DNA of 51,161 bases, taken from contig NZ_NUZU01000225.1 in NCBI RefSeq assembly GCF_002567005.1, positions 1 through 51,161 of the forward strand, given 5' to 3'. The notes beneath the pieces were generated by a model. The model saw only the letters and a program-made list of their open reading frames with translations, did not search any database and had not been told where the DNA came from. The first letter of the stretch is position 1, and each line of letters begins with the position of its first letter. Positions 40,352-49,355 of this stretch are shown here, one piece after another. This DNA is from Bacillus sp. AFS073361 (GTDB taxonomy: Bacteria; Bacillota; Bacilli; Bacillales; Cytobacillaceae). Both the position numbers and the translations under genes were made by a program.

Positions 40352-42286
40352 ATGAATCGGATTTTCCGTAATACCATCTTTTATTTATTGATATTTTTAG
40401 TCATTATTGGTGTGGTAAGTTTCTTTAATGGAAGTAACGAGTCGACAAATCATATTTCATATGATAAGTTTGTTGCCCAACTAGAAAGCGGCGATGTAAA
40501 ATCGTTCTCAATGCAGCCTGAACGCGGAGTTTATGAGGTCCGTGGTGAGTTAGATTCGAAGAAAAAATTCATAACGTATGTACCAAACAGTGAAGAAATA
40601 ATTAACAAAATTAATAAAGCTGATTCAAAAGTGGAAGTAATGCCTGCGAAGGAAACAAGCGGATGGGTGACTTTCTTTACATCAATTATTCCGTTTGTGA
40701 TTATTTTTATTTTATTCTTCTTCTTATTAAACCAAGCTCAAGGCGGCGGCAGCCGTGTTATGAACTTTGGTAAATCCAAAGCGAAGCTTTATAACGATGA
40801 TAAGAAAAAAGTGCGTTTTAGAGATGTAGCTGGTGCTGATGAAGAAAAGGCAGAATTGGTGGAAGTGGTTGAATTTTTAAAGGATCCACGAAAATTTGCT
40901 GAATTAGGAGCCCGCATTCCAAAAGGGGTTCTCCTTGTCGGACCTCCAGGTACTGGTAAAACATTGCTTGCTCGTGCTACTGCGGGTGAAGCAGGCGTAC
41001 CGTTCTTCTCGATTAGTGGTTCTGATTTCGTTGAAATGTTTGTCGGGGTCGGGGCTTCCCGTGTCCGTGATTTATTCGAAAATGCAAAGAAAAATGCACC
41101 ATGTATTATCTTTATTGATGAAATTGATGCCGTTGGACGTCAGCGTGGCGCAGGCCTAGGCGGCGGACATGATGAACGTGAACAAACTTTGAACCAATTG
41201 CTTGTTGAAATGGACGGATTTGGGGCAAATGAAGGAATTATCATTATTGCTGCTACCAACCGTGCTGATATTCTAGATCCTGCGTTATTACGTCCAGGTC
41301 GTTTTGACCGGCAAATTACTGTTGACCGTCCGGATGTTGTTGGTCGTGAAGCAGTCCTTAAAGTCCACGCACGTAATAAGCCATTAGATGACTCTGTTAA
41401 CTTGAAAAATATTGCGATGCGTACACCAGGATTCTCTGGTGCAGATTTAGAAAACTTATTGAATGAGGCAGCATTAGTTGCAGCCCGAAGCAGTAAGAAG
41501 AAAATCGATATGGAAGATATTGATGAAGCAACAGACCGTGTTATTGCTGGACCAGCTAAAAAGAGCCGAGTGATCTCTGAAAAAGAACGTAATATTGTTG
41601 CTTTCCATGAGGGCGGCCATACAGTGATTGGTTTAGTGCTCGATGAGGCGGACATGGTCCACAAGGTTACAATTGTACCTCGTGGTCAAGCAGGCGGATA
41701 TGCTGTCATGCTTCCTAGAGAAGACCGTTACTTTATGACGAAGCCGGAATTACTCGATAAAATTGTTGGTTTATTAGGCGGCCGTGTCGCTGAAGAGATT
41801 GTCTTTGGTGAAGTAAGTACAGGGGCGCATAATGACTTCCAACGTGCAACTAGTATCGCTCGTAAGATGGTAACCGAATATGGTATGAGTGATAAACTTG
41901 GACCACTTCAGTTTGGTCAAGGTTCAGGCGGTCAAGTATTCTTAGGCCGTGACATTCATAATGAGCAAAATTATTCAGATGCGATTGCGTACGAAATCGA
42001 CTTGGAAGTTCAACGCATTATTAAAGAATGTTATGAAAGAGCCAGAGTCATTCTTACTGAAAATCGTGATAAACTTGACCTCATTGCGAAAACATTGCTT
42101 GAAGTGGAAACACTTGTGGCTGAACAGATTAAATACTTGGTTGACCATGGCCATATGCCAGAGCCTAATCAAGCATTAGAAGCCGTGAAAATTGGCCCGA
42201 AAAAAACAGACGATGTGAAGGTTAATATTAATAAGAAAAAGGATGAACTCGAGCCAGAGAATCCTTCTGATGAATTAGATAAATAA
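40352..42286 (+). CDS. ftsH: ATP-dependent membrane zinc metalloprotease FtsH
   Basis: Membrane AAA+ protease for quality control; in Bacillus it removes Spo0E-type and SpoVM-related targets and is needed for sporulation. 644 residues: two transmembrane helices (about 5-25 and 107-128), Walker A GPPGTGKT (about 197-204), Walker B FIDEIDAVG, arginine-rich second region of homology, and the zinc motif HEGGH (419-423). The C-terminal tail is charged (about 610-644). GGAGG before ATG 40352. Confidence 0.98.
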   Translation: MNRIFRNTIFYLLIFLVIIGVVSFFNGSNESTNHISYDKFVAQLESGDVKSFSMQPERGVYEVRGELDSKKKFITYVPNSEEIINKINKADSKVEVMPAKETSGWVTFFTSIIPFVIIFILFFFLLNQAQGGGSRVMNFGKSKAKLYNDDKKKVRFRDVAGADEEKAELVEVVEFLKDPRKFAELGARIPKGVLLVGPPGTGKTLLARATAGEAGVPFFSISGSDFVEMFVGVGASRVRDLFENAKKNAPCIIFIDEIDAVGRQRGAGLGGGHDEREQTLNQLLVEMDGFGANEGIIIIAATNRADILDPALLRPGRFDRQITVDRPDVVGREAVLKVHARNKPLDDSVNLKNIAMRTPGFSGADLENLLNEAALVAARSSKKKIDMEDIDEATDRVIAGPAKKSRVISEKERNIVAFHEGGHTVIGLVLDEADMVHKVTIVPRGQAGGYAVMLPREDRYFMTKPELLDKIVGLLGGRVAEEIVFGEVSTGAHNDFQRATSIARKMVTEYGMSDKLGPLQFGQGSGGQVFLGRDIHNEQNYSDAIAYEIDLEVQRIIKECYERARVILTENRDKLDLIAKTLLEVETLVAEQIKYLVDHGHMPEPNQALEAVKIGPKKTDDVKVNINKKKDELEPENPSDELDK

Positions 42287-42295
42287 TAAATGTGT

Positions 42296-42329
42296 AAAGA
42301 GTGCTTCGTGAGAAGCACTCTTTTTTTTC
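42296..42329 (+). terminator. Terminator after ftsH
   Basis: AAAGAGTGCTTC (42296-42307) pairs with GAAGCACTCTTT (42312-42323), followed by T residues. Confidence 0.94.
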
Positions 42330-42346
42330 ATGATTAATCAAATCTA

Positions 42347-42355
42347 TGGTATTAT
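42347..42355 (+). promoter_or_regulatory. Possible extended -10 promoter of coaX
   Basis: TGGTATTAT (42347-42355) is an extended -10 element, 45 nt before coaX. The -35 is weak. Confidence 0.45.
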
Positions 42356-42399
42356 GTTTTCAGTAAAGAAGAGAATAATCTGAAAAGTGAGTGATAGAT

Positions 42400-43179
42400 T
42401 TGATTTTCGTATTTGATGTAGGGAATACTAACATTGTTTTAGGAGTTTACGATGGTGAGGAGCTTAGATATCATTGGCGTGTTGAAACCAATCGAAACCG
42501 CACAGAAGATGAGTTTGGAATGAACATTAAAGCTTTGTTCGATCATGCAGGACTCTCTTTTTCAGATATTGACGGCATCATTATTTCTTCAGTCGTTCCA
42601 CCAATCATGTTTGCGCTCGAAAGAATGTGCCAAAAGTATTTTCACATTAAGCCGTTTGTTGTGGGACCTGGAATCAAAACGGGTCTGAATATTAAATATG
42701 ATAACCCAAGGGAAGTCGGAGCTGACCGAATCGTCAATGCTGTAGCTGCCATTCATGAGTATGGCAGTCCGCTGATTATCGTCGACTTTGGAACAGCGAC
42801 GACCTATTGTTATGTGAATGAGGAACGTCAATATATGGGTGGTGCAATAGCTCCAGGAGTGGGTATTTCAACTGAGGCGTTGTATTCACGTGCGTCAAAA
42901 CTGCCTAGGATAGAGATTGCCAGACCTGAAGGGGTAATCGGTAAGAATACAGTAGCGGCAATGCAAGCAGGAATTGTCTATGGGTATGTGGGTCAAGTAG
43001 AGGGGATTGTCAAGCGAATGATGGAACAAGGTGAGAAAAAGCCTACCGTTATTGCAACAGGCGGTTTAGCGAATTTAATTGCTCAAGAGTCCACCATTAT
43101 TGATATTGTTGATCCATTTTTAACTTTAAAAGGTTTACAGCTTATCTATAAAAGAAACATAGGACAACCTAAGGAATAA
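42400..43179 (+). CDS. coaX: Type III pantothenate kinase CoaX
   Basis: First step of CoA synthesis, ASKHA-fold enzyme that needs a monovalent cation and is not inhibited by CoA. 259 residues: phosphate loop FDVGNTNIVLG near the N-terminus, GADRIVNAVAA and DFGTATTYCYV motifs. TTG 42400 is selected since the protein then begins like B. subtilis CoaX (258 residues) and a GTGAG site lies 8 nt before; GTG 42391 is an alternative adding three residues. Confidence 0.94.
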   Translation: MIFVFDVGNTNIVLGVYDGEELRYHWRVETNRNRTEDEFGMNIKALFDHAGLSFSDIDGIIISSVVPPIMFALERMCQKYFHIKPFVVGPGIKTGLNIKYDNPREVGADRIVNAVAAIHEYGSPLIIVDFGTATTYCYVNEERQYMGGAIAPGVGISTEALYSRASKLPRIEIARPEGVIGKNTVAAMQAGIVYGYVGQVEGIVKRMMEQGEKKPTVIATGGLANLIAQESTIIDIVDPFLTLKGLQLIYKRNIGQPKE

Positions 43180-43200
43180 CAGCTAGAAAGGGGTTTATCA

Positions 43201-44079
43201 ATGAAGGATTATCTTGTTAAAGCACTTGCGTATGATGGTAATATTCGCGCTTTTGCCGTTCGGACGACAGAAACTGTGACCGAGGCACAAAGACGCCATC
43301 AGACATGGCGGACAGCTTCTGCTGCATTGGGCAGGACGTTGACTGCAGGAGTCATGATGGGGGCTATGCTCAAGGGTGAGGATAAATTAACGATAAAAAT
43401 TAATGGGGGCGGCCCGCTAGGACCGATTGTTGTTGATAGTAATGCCAAAGGGGAAGTTCGAGGATATGTAACAAACCCAGAGGTGGATTTTGAATCGAAT
43501 GAACATGGGAAGCTTGATGTTCGTCGTGCGGTCGGGACAGATGGGATGTTAGCAGTTGTCAAAGATATCGGGCTGCGTGACTTTTTTTCTGGACAAGTTC
43601 CGCTTGTATCCGGTGAATTAGGCGAGGATTTTACTTATTATTTTGCTACTTCTGAGCAGGTTCCGTCTTCCGTTGGTGTTGGTGTTTTAGTGAATCCAGA
43701 TGATACGATTCTTGCAGCAGGCGGATTTATTTTTCAATTAATGCCTGGCACACCGGAGCCGATTATTTCAAAAATGGAGGAACGGTTAAAAACAATTGAG
43801 CCGATTTCTAAATTAATTGAACGTGGACTAACACCAGAGCAAATTCTCGAAGAGCTTTTTGGAAAAGATCAGGTAAAGGTGTTAGAAACGATGCCGGTAG
43901 GGTTTGTTTGTAATTGCTCTAAGGAACGATTTGCGAATGCTATTGTCGGCTTAGGAGCAGCAGAGATTACAGCGATGATTGAAGAAGATGGTCAGGCTGA
44001 GGCACATTGTCATTTTTGCAATGAAAAATACCTTTTTACAAGTGAAGAATTAGAAGAGCTTAAAAAAGAAGCAAAATAA
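43201..44079 (+). CDS. hslO: Redox-regulated chaperone Hsp33
   Basis: Holdase turned on by oxidation (for example hypochlorite) and heat. 292 residues: N-terminal domain and C-terminal redox zinc switch with C237-x-C239 and C270-xx-C273. AAAGGGG (43188-43194) before ATG 43201. Follows coaX after 21 nt and precedes yacD, in the order of B. subtilis. Confidence 0.97.
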   Translation: MKDYLVKALAYDGNIRAFAVRTTETVTEAQRRHQTWRTASAALGRTLTAGVMMGAMLKGEDKLTIKINGGGPLGPIVVDSNAKGEVRGYVTNPEVDFESNEHGKLDVRRAVGTDGMLAVVKDIGLRDFFSGQVPLVSGELGEDFTYYFATSEQVPSSVGVGVLVNPDDTILAAGGFIFQLMPGTPEPIISKMEERLKTIEPISKLIERGLTPEQILEELFGKDQVKVLETMPVGFVCNCSKERFANAIVGLGAAEITAMIEEDGQAEAHCHFCNEKYLFTSEELEELKKEAK

Positions 44080-44114
44080 CAGATCTTTGTTCTTTTCTGA
44101 TTGGGGGAGAGAGG

Positions 44115-45008
44115 TTGGGAAAGAAGCAGCTTTGGATGGTGATTGGGGTCCTAATATTGGTGAATTGCCTAACGATCGCTTTTTCTCTTTCAAAGGCAAA
44201 TACGGCTGGTGGGGCCCTAGGAAATGACGAGACAGTAGCTACAATTGGGAAAAAGTCAATTCTGCGGCAAGATTGGCTTAACGAGCTTGAATCTAGATAT
44301 GGAAAAGATGTATTAAAGGAAATGGTCGACCAAAAGGTCATTGAAGAAATGGCTGCGAAATACCATATTAACGTATCCACCCAGGATGTCGACCGCGAAT
44401 TTAGAATGCTGCAATCCACTACGAATTCATTTACTCAGCAGAATAGTAAGGATGAAAAAGGCTGGAAGGAACAAATTCGCAGCAATCTACTATTAGAAGA
44501 ATTATTAACAAAGGATGTTAAAGTTTCAAGCAGCGAACTAGAAAGATATTATCAAGAAAATAAAGAGCTATTTGATGTACCGCCTGCATTTCATTTATCA
44601 CATATTGTTCTCCCTACACAGGAAGAGGCAGATAAAGCGGTGCAAGAGTTGAATCAAGGATCTGATTTTTCAACCTTAGCCATGGAACGTTCAATTGAAG
44701 AGTTTTCTGCAAATAATGGCGGCGATATTGGGTATATTAGTGAAGGGGATGAGCGTTATCCCGGGCAATATATTGAAGTAGCTAAGGAACTGAAGACAGG
44801 TTCCTATAGTATGCCTGTTAAGGTGGAAGAAGGCTATGCGATCCTTAAGCTAGACGGAAAGATCAGTGGGAAGAAATATTCATTTGCAGATGTAAGAGAA
44901 CAAATCCGCAGGCAAATTGCCCTGGAACAAATGAAATCGCCTGCATCTGCTTCGACTTTTTGGGATGATGCAAAGGTCGAATGGTTCTATGGTCATAAAG
45001 AGAACTAA
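44115..45008 (+). CDS. yacD: PpiC-type peptidyl-prolyl isomerase, PrsA-like (YacD)
   Basis: Extracytoplasmic parvulin-like foldase, 297 residues. N-terminal signal-anchor helix (about 7-26) lacks a lipobox cysteine at the usual place (VNCLTIAFS has a cysteine but within the helix), so it is probably membrane anchored, not a lipoprotein. The SurA-N-like region is about 45-130 and the PpiC domain about 140-230 (HLSHIVLPTQEEA ... GGDIGYISEGD). TTG 44115 follows GGGGGAGAGAGG. Confidence 0.87.
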   Translation: MGKKQLWMVIGVLILVNCLTIAFSLSKANTAGGALGNDETVATIGKKSILRQDWLNELESRYGKDVLKEMVDQKVIEEMAAKYHINVSTQDVDREFRMLQSTTNSFTQQNSKDEKGWKEQIRSNLLLEELLTKDVKVSSSELERYYQENKELFDVPPAFHLSHIVLPTQEEADKAVQELNQGSDFSTLAMERSIEEFSANNGGDIGYISEGDERYPGQYIEVAKELKTGSYSMPVKVEEGYAILKLDGKISGKKYSFADVREQIRRQIALEQMKSPASASTFWDDAKVEWFYGHKEN

Positions 45009-45167
45009 AGCACAGGGTATTAATCTGTGCTTTTTCTTATATATCAAGAGTATAAATGTTTAAATATTGTAAAAATACGCAAACAAAACGATTGACAAAC
45101 TCAGTATAGAACTGGTAAATTTAATAATATAAATCCAATCAATTTACTCGGAATAGGGGTGCTCTTA

Positions 45168-46097
45168 ATGGTTCGTGTTGCAAATTCAGTTACCGAATTA
45201 GTCGGCCAAACGCCAATTGTTAAATTAAACAGATTAGTAGATGAAAATAGTGCTGAGGTTTATTTAAAACTAGAATATTTTAACCCAGGCAGCAGTGTAA
45301 AAGATCGTATCGCTTTATCTATGATTGAAGCGGCAGAAGAGCAAGGGTTAATCAAACCAGGTGTAGATACCATTATTGAGCCTACAAGTGGAAATACTGG
45401 TATTGGACTTGCAATGATTGCTGCAGCAAAAGGTTACAAAGCCGTGTTTGTTATGCCTGAAACGATGAGTTTGGAAAGACGGAACCTCCTTCGTGCATAT
45501 GGAGCAGAACTTGTATTAACACCTGGTCCAGCTGGTATGAAGGGTGCAATTGCTAAGGCAGAGGAGCTTGTTAAGGAACATGGTTATTTCTTGCCGCAGC
45601 AATTTAAAAACCAAGCAAATCCTGAAGTTCATAAAAGAACAACAGGTAAAGAAATTGTTGAACAAATGGATCAATTAGATGCATTTGTTTCTGGAATCGG
45701 TACAGGAGGAACCATTTCAGGTGCAGGAAGTGTTCTGCGCGAAAACTTCCCTGAAATTAAAATTTATGCGATAGAACCAACAGATTCACCAGTTCTTTCA
45801 GGTGGAGCTCCAGGTCCACATAAACTTCAAGGTCTTGGTGCAGGATTTGTTCCTGAAACTTTAAATACTGACATTTATGATGAAGTAATCCAAGTTGGTA
45901 CGGAGGAAGCATTTGCAGCGTCAAGACGTGCAGCTAGAGAAGAGGGGATTCTTGGCGGGATTTCTTCAGGCGCAGCGATTTACGCAGCCTTAGAAGTTGC
46001 TAAGAAATTAGGTAAAGGTAAAAAGGTATTAGCAATTATTCCTGATAATGGCGAGCGTTATTTAAGTACCGTACTTTACCAATACGATGCTGAATAA
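45168..46097 (+). CDS. cysK: Cysteine synthase A (O-acetylserine sulfhydrylase)
   Basis: Makes cysteine from O-acetylserine and sulfide; in Bacillus the protein also joins CymR to sense cysteine supply. 309 residues; PLP lysine K45 in NPGSSVKDR, TSGNTG substrate loop at 73-78, phosphate-binding GTGGT loop. ATG 45168 follows AGGGGTG (45155-45161); in-frame GTG 45159 lies inside this site. A TTGACA (45092-45097) upstream is paired only with a weak -10. In B. subtilis the pab genes follow; here folP follows directly. Confidence 0.97.
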   Translation: MVRVANSVTELVGQTPIVKLNRLVDENSAEVYLKLEYFNPGSSVKDRIALSMIEAAEEQGLIKPGVDTIIEPTSGNTGIGLAMIAAAKGYKAVFVMPETMSLERRNLLRAYGAELVLTPGPAGMKGAIAKAEELVKEHGYFLPQQFKNQANPEVHKRTTGKEIVEQMDQLDAFVSGIGTGGTISGAGSVLRENFPEIKIYAIEPTDSPVLSGGAPGPHKLQGLGAGFVPETLNTDIYDEVIQVGTEEAFAASRRAAREEGILGGISSGAAIYAALEVAKKLGKGKKVLAIIPDNGERYLSTVLYQYDAE

Positions 46098-46106
46098 AAA
46101 TAGCTA

Positions 46107-46139
46107 AGAGGCGTCGGCTTTGCCGATGCTTCTTTTTTT
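46107..46139 (+). terminator. Terminator after cysK
   Basis: A 12-bp stem (46107-46118 with 46122-46133, two G-U pairs, loop TTT) followed by T residues. Confidence 0.92.
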
Positions 46140-46167
46140 GTATTCGAATAAAGATTTCATGTATGAT
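46138..46167 (+). promoter_or_regulatory. Candidate promoter of the folate operon
   Basis: TTGTAT (46138-46143), 18 bp, TATGAT (46162-46167), starting in the T tract of the cysK terminator and 37 nt before folP. Confidence 0.55.
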
Positions 46168-46204
46168 AATAGAAGTATAAAAAGGCTGGATAAGGAGGAA
46201 AGGT

Positions 46205-47047
46205 ATGAAAACATCTCATGAACTAATCCAATGTGGACCCTATACCTTGGATAGTAGTAGAAAAACCATTATTATGGGCATTTTAAATGCTACTCCAGAT
46301 TCCTTTTCGGATGGAGGTAAATTCAACCAGGTTGAAATGGCTGTTAAACGGGCAAAGGAAATGGTAGCAAATGGTGCGGATATTATTGATATCGGCGGGG
46401 AATCAACACGGCCAGGCTTTGCAGCTGTTCCTGCAGAGGAGGAACTCGAGCGGGTGATCCCGATTATTCAGGCAATCTCTGAACAAGTTCAAGTGCCGAT
46501 TTCGATTGATACCTATAAAGCAGAAGTCGCAAAACAAGCAATAGAAGCTGGTGCTCAAATCATCAATGATGTGTGGGGGGCAAAAGCGGATGAAAAGATG
46601 GGACAAGTGGCGGCAGACTACGGTGTTCCAATCGTACTCATGCATAATCGTAAAGAACGAAACTACAAGGTATTTATGAGAGATGTCATCAATGATCTTT
46701 ATGAAAGTATAGCCATTGTAAAAAAGGCAGGGGTGAAGGATGAACAGATTATCCTTGACCCGGGTATTGGCTTTGCGAGGGATTATCAAGAAAATCTGCT
46801 AACCATGCAGAATTTAGATACGATTGTTAATTTAGGCTATCCAGTATTATTAGGGACTTCTAGAAAGTCGATGATTGGACAAGCATTAGATCTCCCTGTT
46901 CATGAAAGAATGGAAGGTACAGGAGCAACCGTTTGTTTCGGAATTCAAAAAGGCTGCCATATAGTCCGTGTTCACGATGTAAAAGAAATGAGCAGAATGG
47001 CTAAAATGATGGATGCCCTAATGGGGAAGGGTGAAACCATTGGATAA
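46205..47047 (+). CDS. folP: Dihydropteroate synthase
   Basis: Joins dihydropterin pyrophosphate with p-aminobenzoate; sulfonamide target (sul in B. subtilis). 280 residues with IMGILNATPDSFSDGGKF (about 23-40), DIGGESTRPG, the SIDTYKAEVA segment, and the C-terminal GTSRKS and RVHD motifs. AAGGAGG before ATG 46205. First of a folP-folB-folK-yazB-dusB run; the pabBAC genes that supply p-aminobenzoate are not next to it. Confidence 0.97.
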   Translation: MKTSHELIQCGPYTLDSSRKTIIMGILNATPDSFSDGGKFNQVEMAVKRAKEMVANGADIIDIGGESTRPGFAAVPAEEELERVIPIIQAISEQVQVPISIDTYKAEVAKQAIEAGAQIINDVWGAKADEKMGQVAADYGVPIVLMHNRKERNYKVFMRDVINDLYESIAIVKKAGVKDEQIILDPGIGFARDYQENLLTMQNLDTIVNLGYPVLLGTSRKSMIGQALDLPVHERMEGTGATVCFGIQKGCHIVRVHDVKEMSRMAKMMDALMGKGETIG

Positions 47048-47399
47048 AATTTACGTCAATAGAATGGAGTTTTACGGCTACCATGGTGTGTTTTCAGAAG
47101 AGACCCGGTTAGGGCAGCGTTTTGCAGTGGATTTATCCGTTTCTATTGACTTAAAAAAGGCGGGAGAAACCGATGAACTGGAATACTCAGTGAATTATGC
47201 AGAACTCTACCAAGTTTGCAAGACAATCGTGGAGGGTCCTCCTTTTAAATTAGTCGAGGCGGTGGCAGAGCGAATTGCAGCAGGTGTGCTGACAGGCTTC
47301 CCGCTTATATCAGAAGTAACTGTTACGGTGATTAAACCAGACCCGCCGATTCCGGGTCACTATCGGTCTGTTGCAGTAGAAATTACAAGGAGAAGATAA
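47040..47399 (+). CDS. folB: Dihydroneopterin aldolase
   Basis: Converts dihydroneopterin to hydroxymethyl-dihydropterin plus glycolaldehyde. 119 residues; EFYGYHGVFSEET (catalytic-site glutamate and tyrosine region) near residues 10-22 and the KPDPPIPGHYRSVAVEI motif at the C-terminus with the catalytic lysine. Start TTG 47040, 5 nt after AAGGGTGA (47027-47034), matching MDKxYV of B. subtilis FolB; it overlaps folP by 8 nt. Confidence 0.94.
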   Translation: MDKIYVNRMEFYGYHGVFSEETRLGQRFAVDLSVSIDLKKAGETDELEYSVNYAELYQVCKTIVEGPPFKLVEAVAERIAAGVLTGFPLISEVTVTVIKPDPPIPGHYRSVAVEITRRR

Positions 47400-47401
47400 A
47401 A

Positions 47402-47929
47402 GTGGAAAACACAGCATTTATTGCCCTTGGCTCGAATATAGGAAACCGTTATGATAATATAACGAGTGCCATTAAAAGATTAACCAGTAATTCTGGGATT
47501 CACTTGGTAAATTACTCCTCTATTTATGAGACAGATCCCATTGGCTATGAGGAACAAGATTTATTTTTAAATATGGTAATTGAGATTCAGACCGCTTTTT
47601 CCTCCATGGATCTATTAGATTTATGTTTAGAAATCGAACTAGAACTTGGTAGAAAAAGGGAAATAAGGTGGGGTCCGCGAACAATAGACCTTGACATTCT
47701 TACCTATAACCAAGAAAATATTCAAAGCGAGAAGCTCATCCTTCCACATCCCAGGATGTTAGAACGAGCGTTTGTAATTATTCCACTTTTAGAAATCTAT
47801 CAGGACAAGAAATGTTCGGAGATAAATCAGTTACTTGAATCATCATTAGAAGAATTACCAAATAAAGAAGGAGTCCGAATATGGAAGCGGAAAAATGGGG
47901 AAGACGTATTCGAGCCTATCGGAAGTTAA
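47402..47929 (+). CDS. folK: 2-amino-4-hydroxy-6-hydroxymethyldihydropteridine pyrophosphokinase
   Basis: Transfers pyrophosphate from ATP to hydroxymethyl-dihydropterin, giving the FolP substrate. 175 residues with ALGSNIGNRYDNI near the N-terminus, SSIYETDPIGY, and the metal-binding GPRTIDLDILTY motif (two aspartates). GTG 47402 follows an AGGAGA inside the end of folB. Its 3' end overlaps yazB by 49 nt. Confidence 0.96.
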   Translation: MENTAFIALGSNIGNRYDNITSAIKRLTSNSGIHLVNYSSIYETDPIGYEEQDLFLNMVIEIQTAFSSMDLLDLCLEIELELGRKREIRWGPRTIDLDILTYNQENIQSEKLILPHPRMLERAFVIIPLLEIYQDKKCSEINQLLESSLEELPNKEGVRIWKRKNGEDVFEPIGS

Positions 47930-48087
47930 AGGGCTTTACACAAGAGGGTTTTTCGAAGGAACTAGGTGTATCTGTATCAATCCTAGGCGAAATTGAAAGA
48001 GGGAATCGACTTCCTGCCAGTGATTTACTGGAAAGGATTGCGGATTCTTTAAAAATCACCATAGATGACTTAACGCCAAAAGATTAA
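47881..48087 (+). CDS. yazB: XRE-family helix-turn-helix protein YazB
   Basis: 68-residue single Cro/C1-type HTH domain (GRRIRAYRKLKGFTQEGFSKELGVSVSILGEIERGNRLP), with no effector domain. Target unknown. AGGAG (47869-47873) precedes ATG 47881, inside folK, a 49-nt overlap in another frame; the same gene sits here in B. subtilis, so the overlap is real rather than a false frame. Confidence 0.9.
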   Translation: MEAEKWGRRIRAYRKLKGFTQEGFSKELGVSVSILGEIERGNRLPASDLLERIADSLKITIDDLTPKD

Positions 48088-48162
48088 TAAACAGGCGCTG
48101 GCATAGATCGTATGATAAGTTCAATCCTAAGAATAATTGAAAGAAGGAGGTGAGGTAGTTTC

Positions 48163-49164
48163 ATGTTGAAAATTGGCGATATAGAATTGAAGAATCCAGT
48201 TGTCCTGGCTCCGATGGCTGGGGTATGTAACTCGGCATTCCGTTTAACGGTAAAAGAGTTTGGCGCTGGATTAGTTTGCGCAGAGATGGTGAGTGATAAA
48301 GGCATCATTCATAAAAATGAAAAGACAATGAATATGCTTTATATCGATGAGCGTGAAAAGCCATTAAGCTTGCAAATCTTTGGCGGAGAGAAAAAAACGC
48401 TTGTCGAAGCAGCTAAATTCGTTGATCAGAATACTAATGCTGACATTATTGATATTAATATGGGTTGCCCTGTTCCTAAAATCACCAAATGTGATGCCGG
48501 GGCAAAGTGGCTGCTTGACCCTAATAAAATTTACGAGATGGTTTCAGCTGTGGTAGCAGAGGTTGAAAAACCTGTAACTGTAAAAATGAGGATGGGCTGG
48601 GATGATGAGCATATTTTTGCTGTGAAAAATGCCCAAGCTGTTGAACGTGCTGGAGGGAAGGCGGTTTCCCTGCATGGACGAACACGTGTTCAAATGTATG
48701 AAGGCAGTGCTAACTGGGATATCATTCGTGAAGTTAAGCAAAACCTAAATATTCCGTTGATTGGTAATGGTGATGTTCATACACCGGAAGATGCCAAACG
48801 TATGCTTGAAGAAACTGGTGCAGACGGGGTAATGATCGGAAGAGCGGCTTTAGGTGATCCTTGGATGATCTACCGTACGGTTCAGTATTTAGAAACTGGT
48901 ATTTTGATGCCTCAACCATCTGCTAGAGAAAAGATTGATGTATGCATCCTTCATCTAGACCGCTTAATCGCGCTTAAAAGTGAATATGTTGCTGTTCGTG
49001 AAATGCGTAAGCATGCTGCTTGGTATTTAAAAGGGGTGCCCGGTAACGCCATGGTTCGTAATGCGATCAATGAATGTGATACTAGGAATCAATTAGTAAC
49101 ATTACTAAACGAATTGGTCACAGAAGTCGAAGCAAAAGAACAAAGTCAGTTAATTGTAGGATAA
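48163..49164 (+). CDS. dusB: tRNA-dihydrouridine synthase DusB
   Basis: FMN- and NADPH-dependent reduction of uridines in tRNA. 333 residues of a TIM barrel plus helical domain: PVVLAPMAGVCNSAFR near the N-terminus, the catalytic-cysteine NMGCPVPKITKCDAG stretch (about 105-120), KMRMGWDD, HGRTR and GNGDVHTP phosphate-binding motif. A near-perfect anti-Shine-Dalgarno match GGAGGTGA (48147-48154) sits 8 nt before ATG 48163. Confidence 0.95.
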   Translation: MLKIGDIELKNPVVLAPMAGVCNSAFRLTVKEFGAGLVCAEMVSDKGIIHKNEKTMNMLYIDEREKPLSLQIFGGEKKTLVEAAKFVDQNTNADIIDINMGCPVPKITKCDAGAKWLLDPNKIYEMVSAVVAEVEKPVTVKMRMGWDDEHIFAVKNAQAVERAGGKAVSLHGRTRVQMYEGSANWDIIREVKQNLNIPLIGNGDVHTPEDAKRMLEETGADGVMIGRAALGDPWMIYRTVQYLETGILMPQPSAREKIDVCILHLDRLIALKSEYVAVREMRKHAAWYLKGVPGNAMVRNAINECDTRNQLVTLLNELVTEVEAKEQSQLIVG

Positions 49165-49203
49165 ACCTGTCACTTAAAGTGTCTTTCTATACTAATTTGG
49201 ATG

Positions 49204-49232
49204 CTGCCAGTGAAAAAACTGGCAGTTTTTAT
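49204..49232 (+). terminator. Terminator after dusB
   Basis: CTGCCAGT (49204-49211) pairs with ACTGGCAG (49218-49225), followed by TTTTTATTTT. Confidence 0.9.
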
Positions 49233-49355
49233 TTTAATAACATCTTTTTTGATGTCTGAAAGTATAAGTTTGTGTAAAATAATAAAGTATGTAGAAAAAT
49301 GGGATCGCCTTATTAATAGCATTTTACATAATAAAAGATTATTGGAGTTGATTTT

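Noticed and set aside
41140..41664. 174-codon frame opposite ftsH
   Set aside because: Antisense shadow of a highly conserved gene; serine/arginine-rich translation is typical of a complement frame.
45092..45097. TTGACA before cysK as a full promoter
   Set aside because: The hexamer is perfect, but the best -10 at 17-18 bp is weak (TAAATT), and I could not assign a CymR site with confidence.
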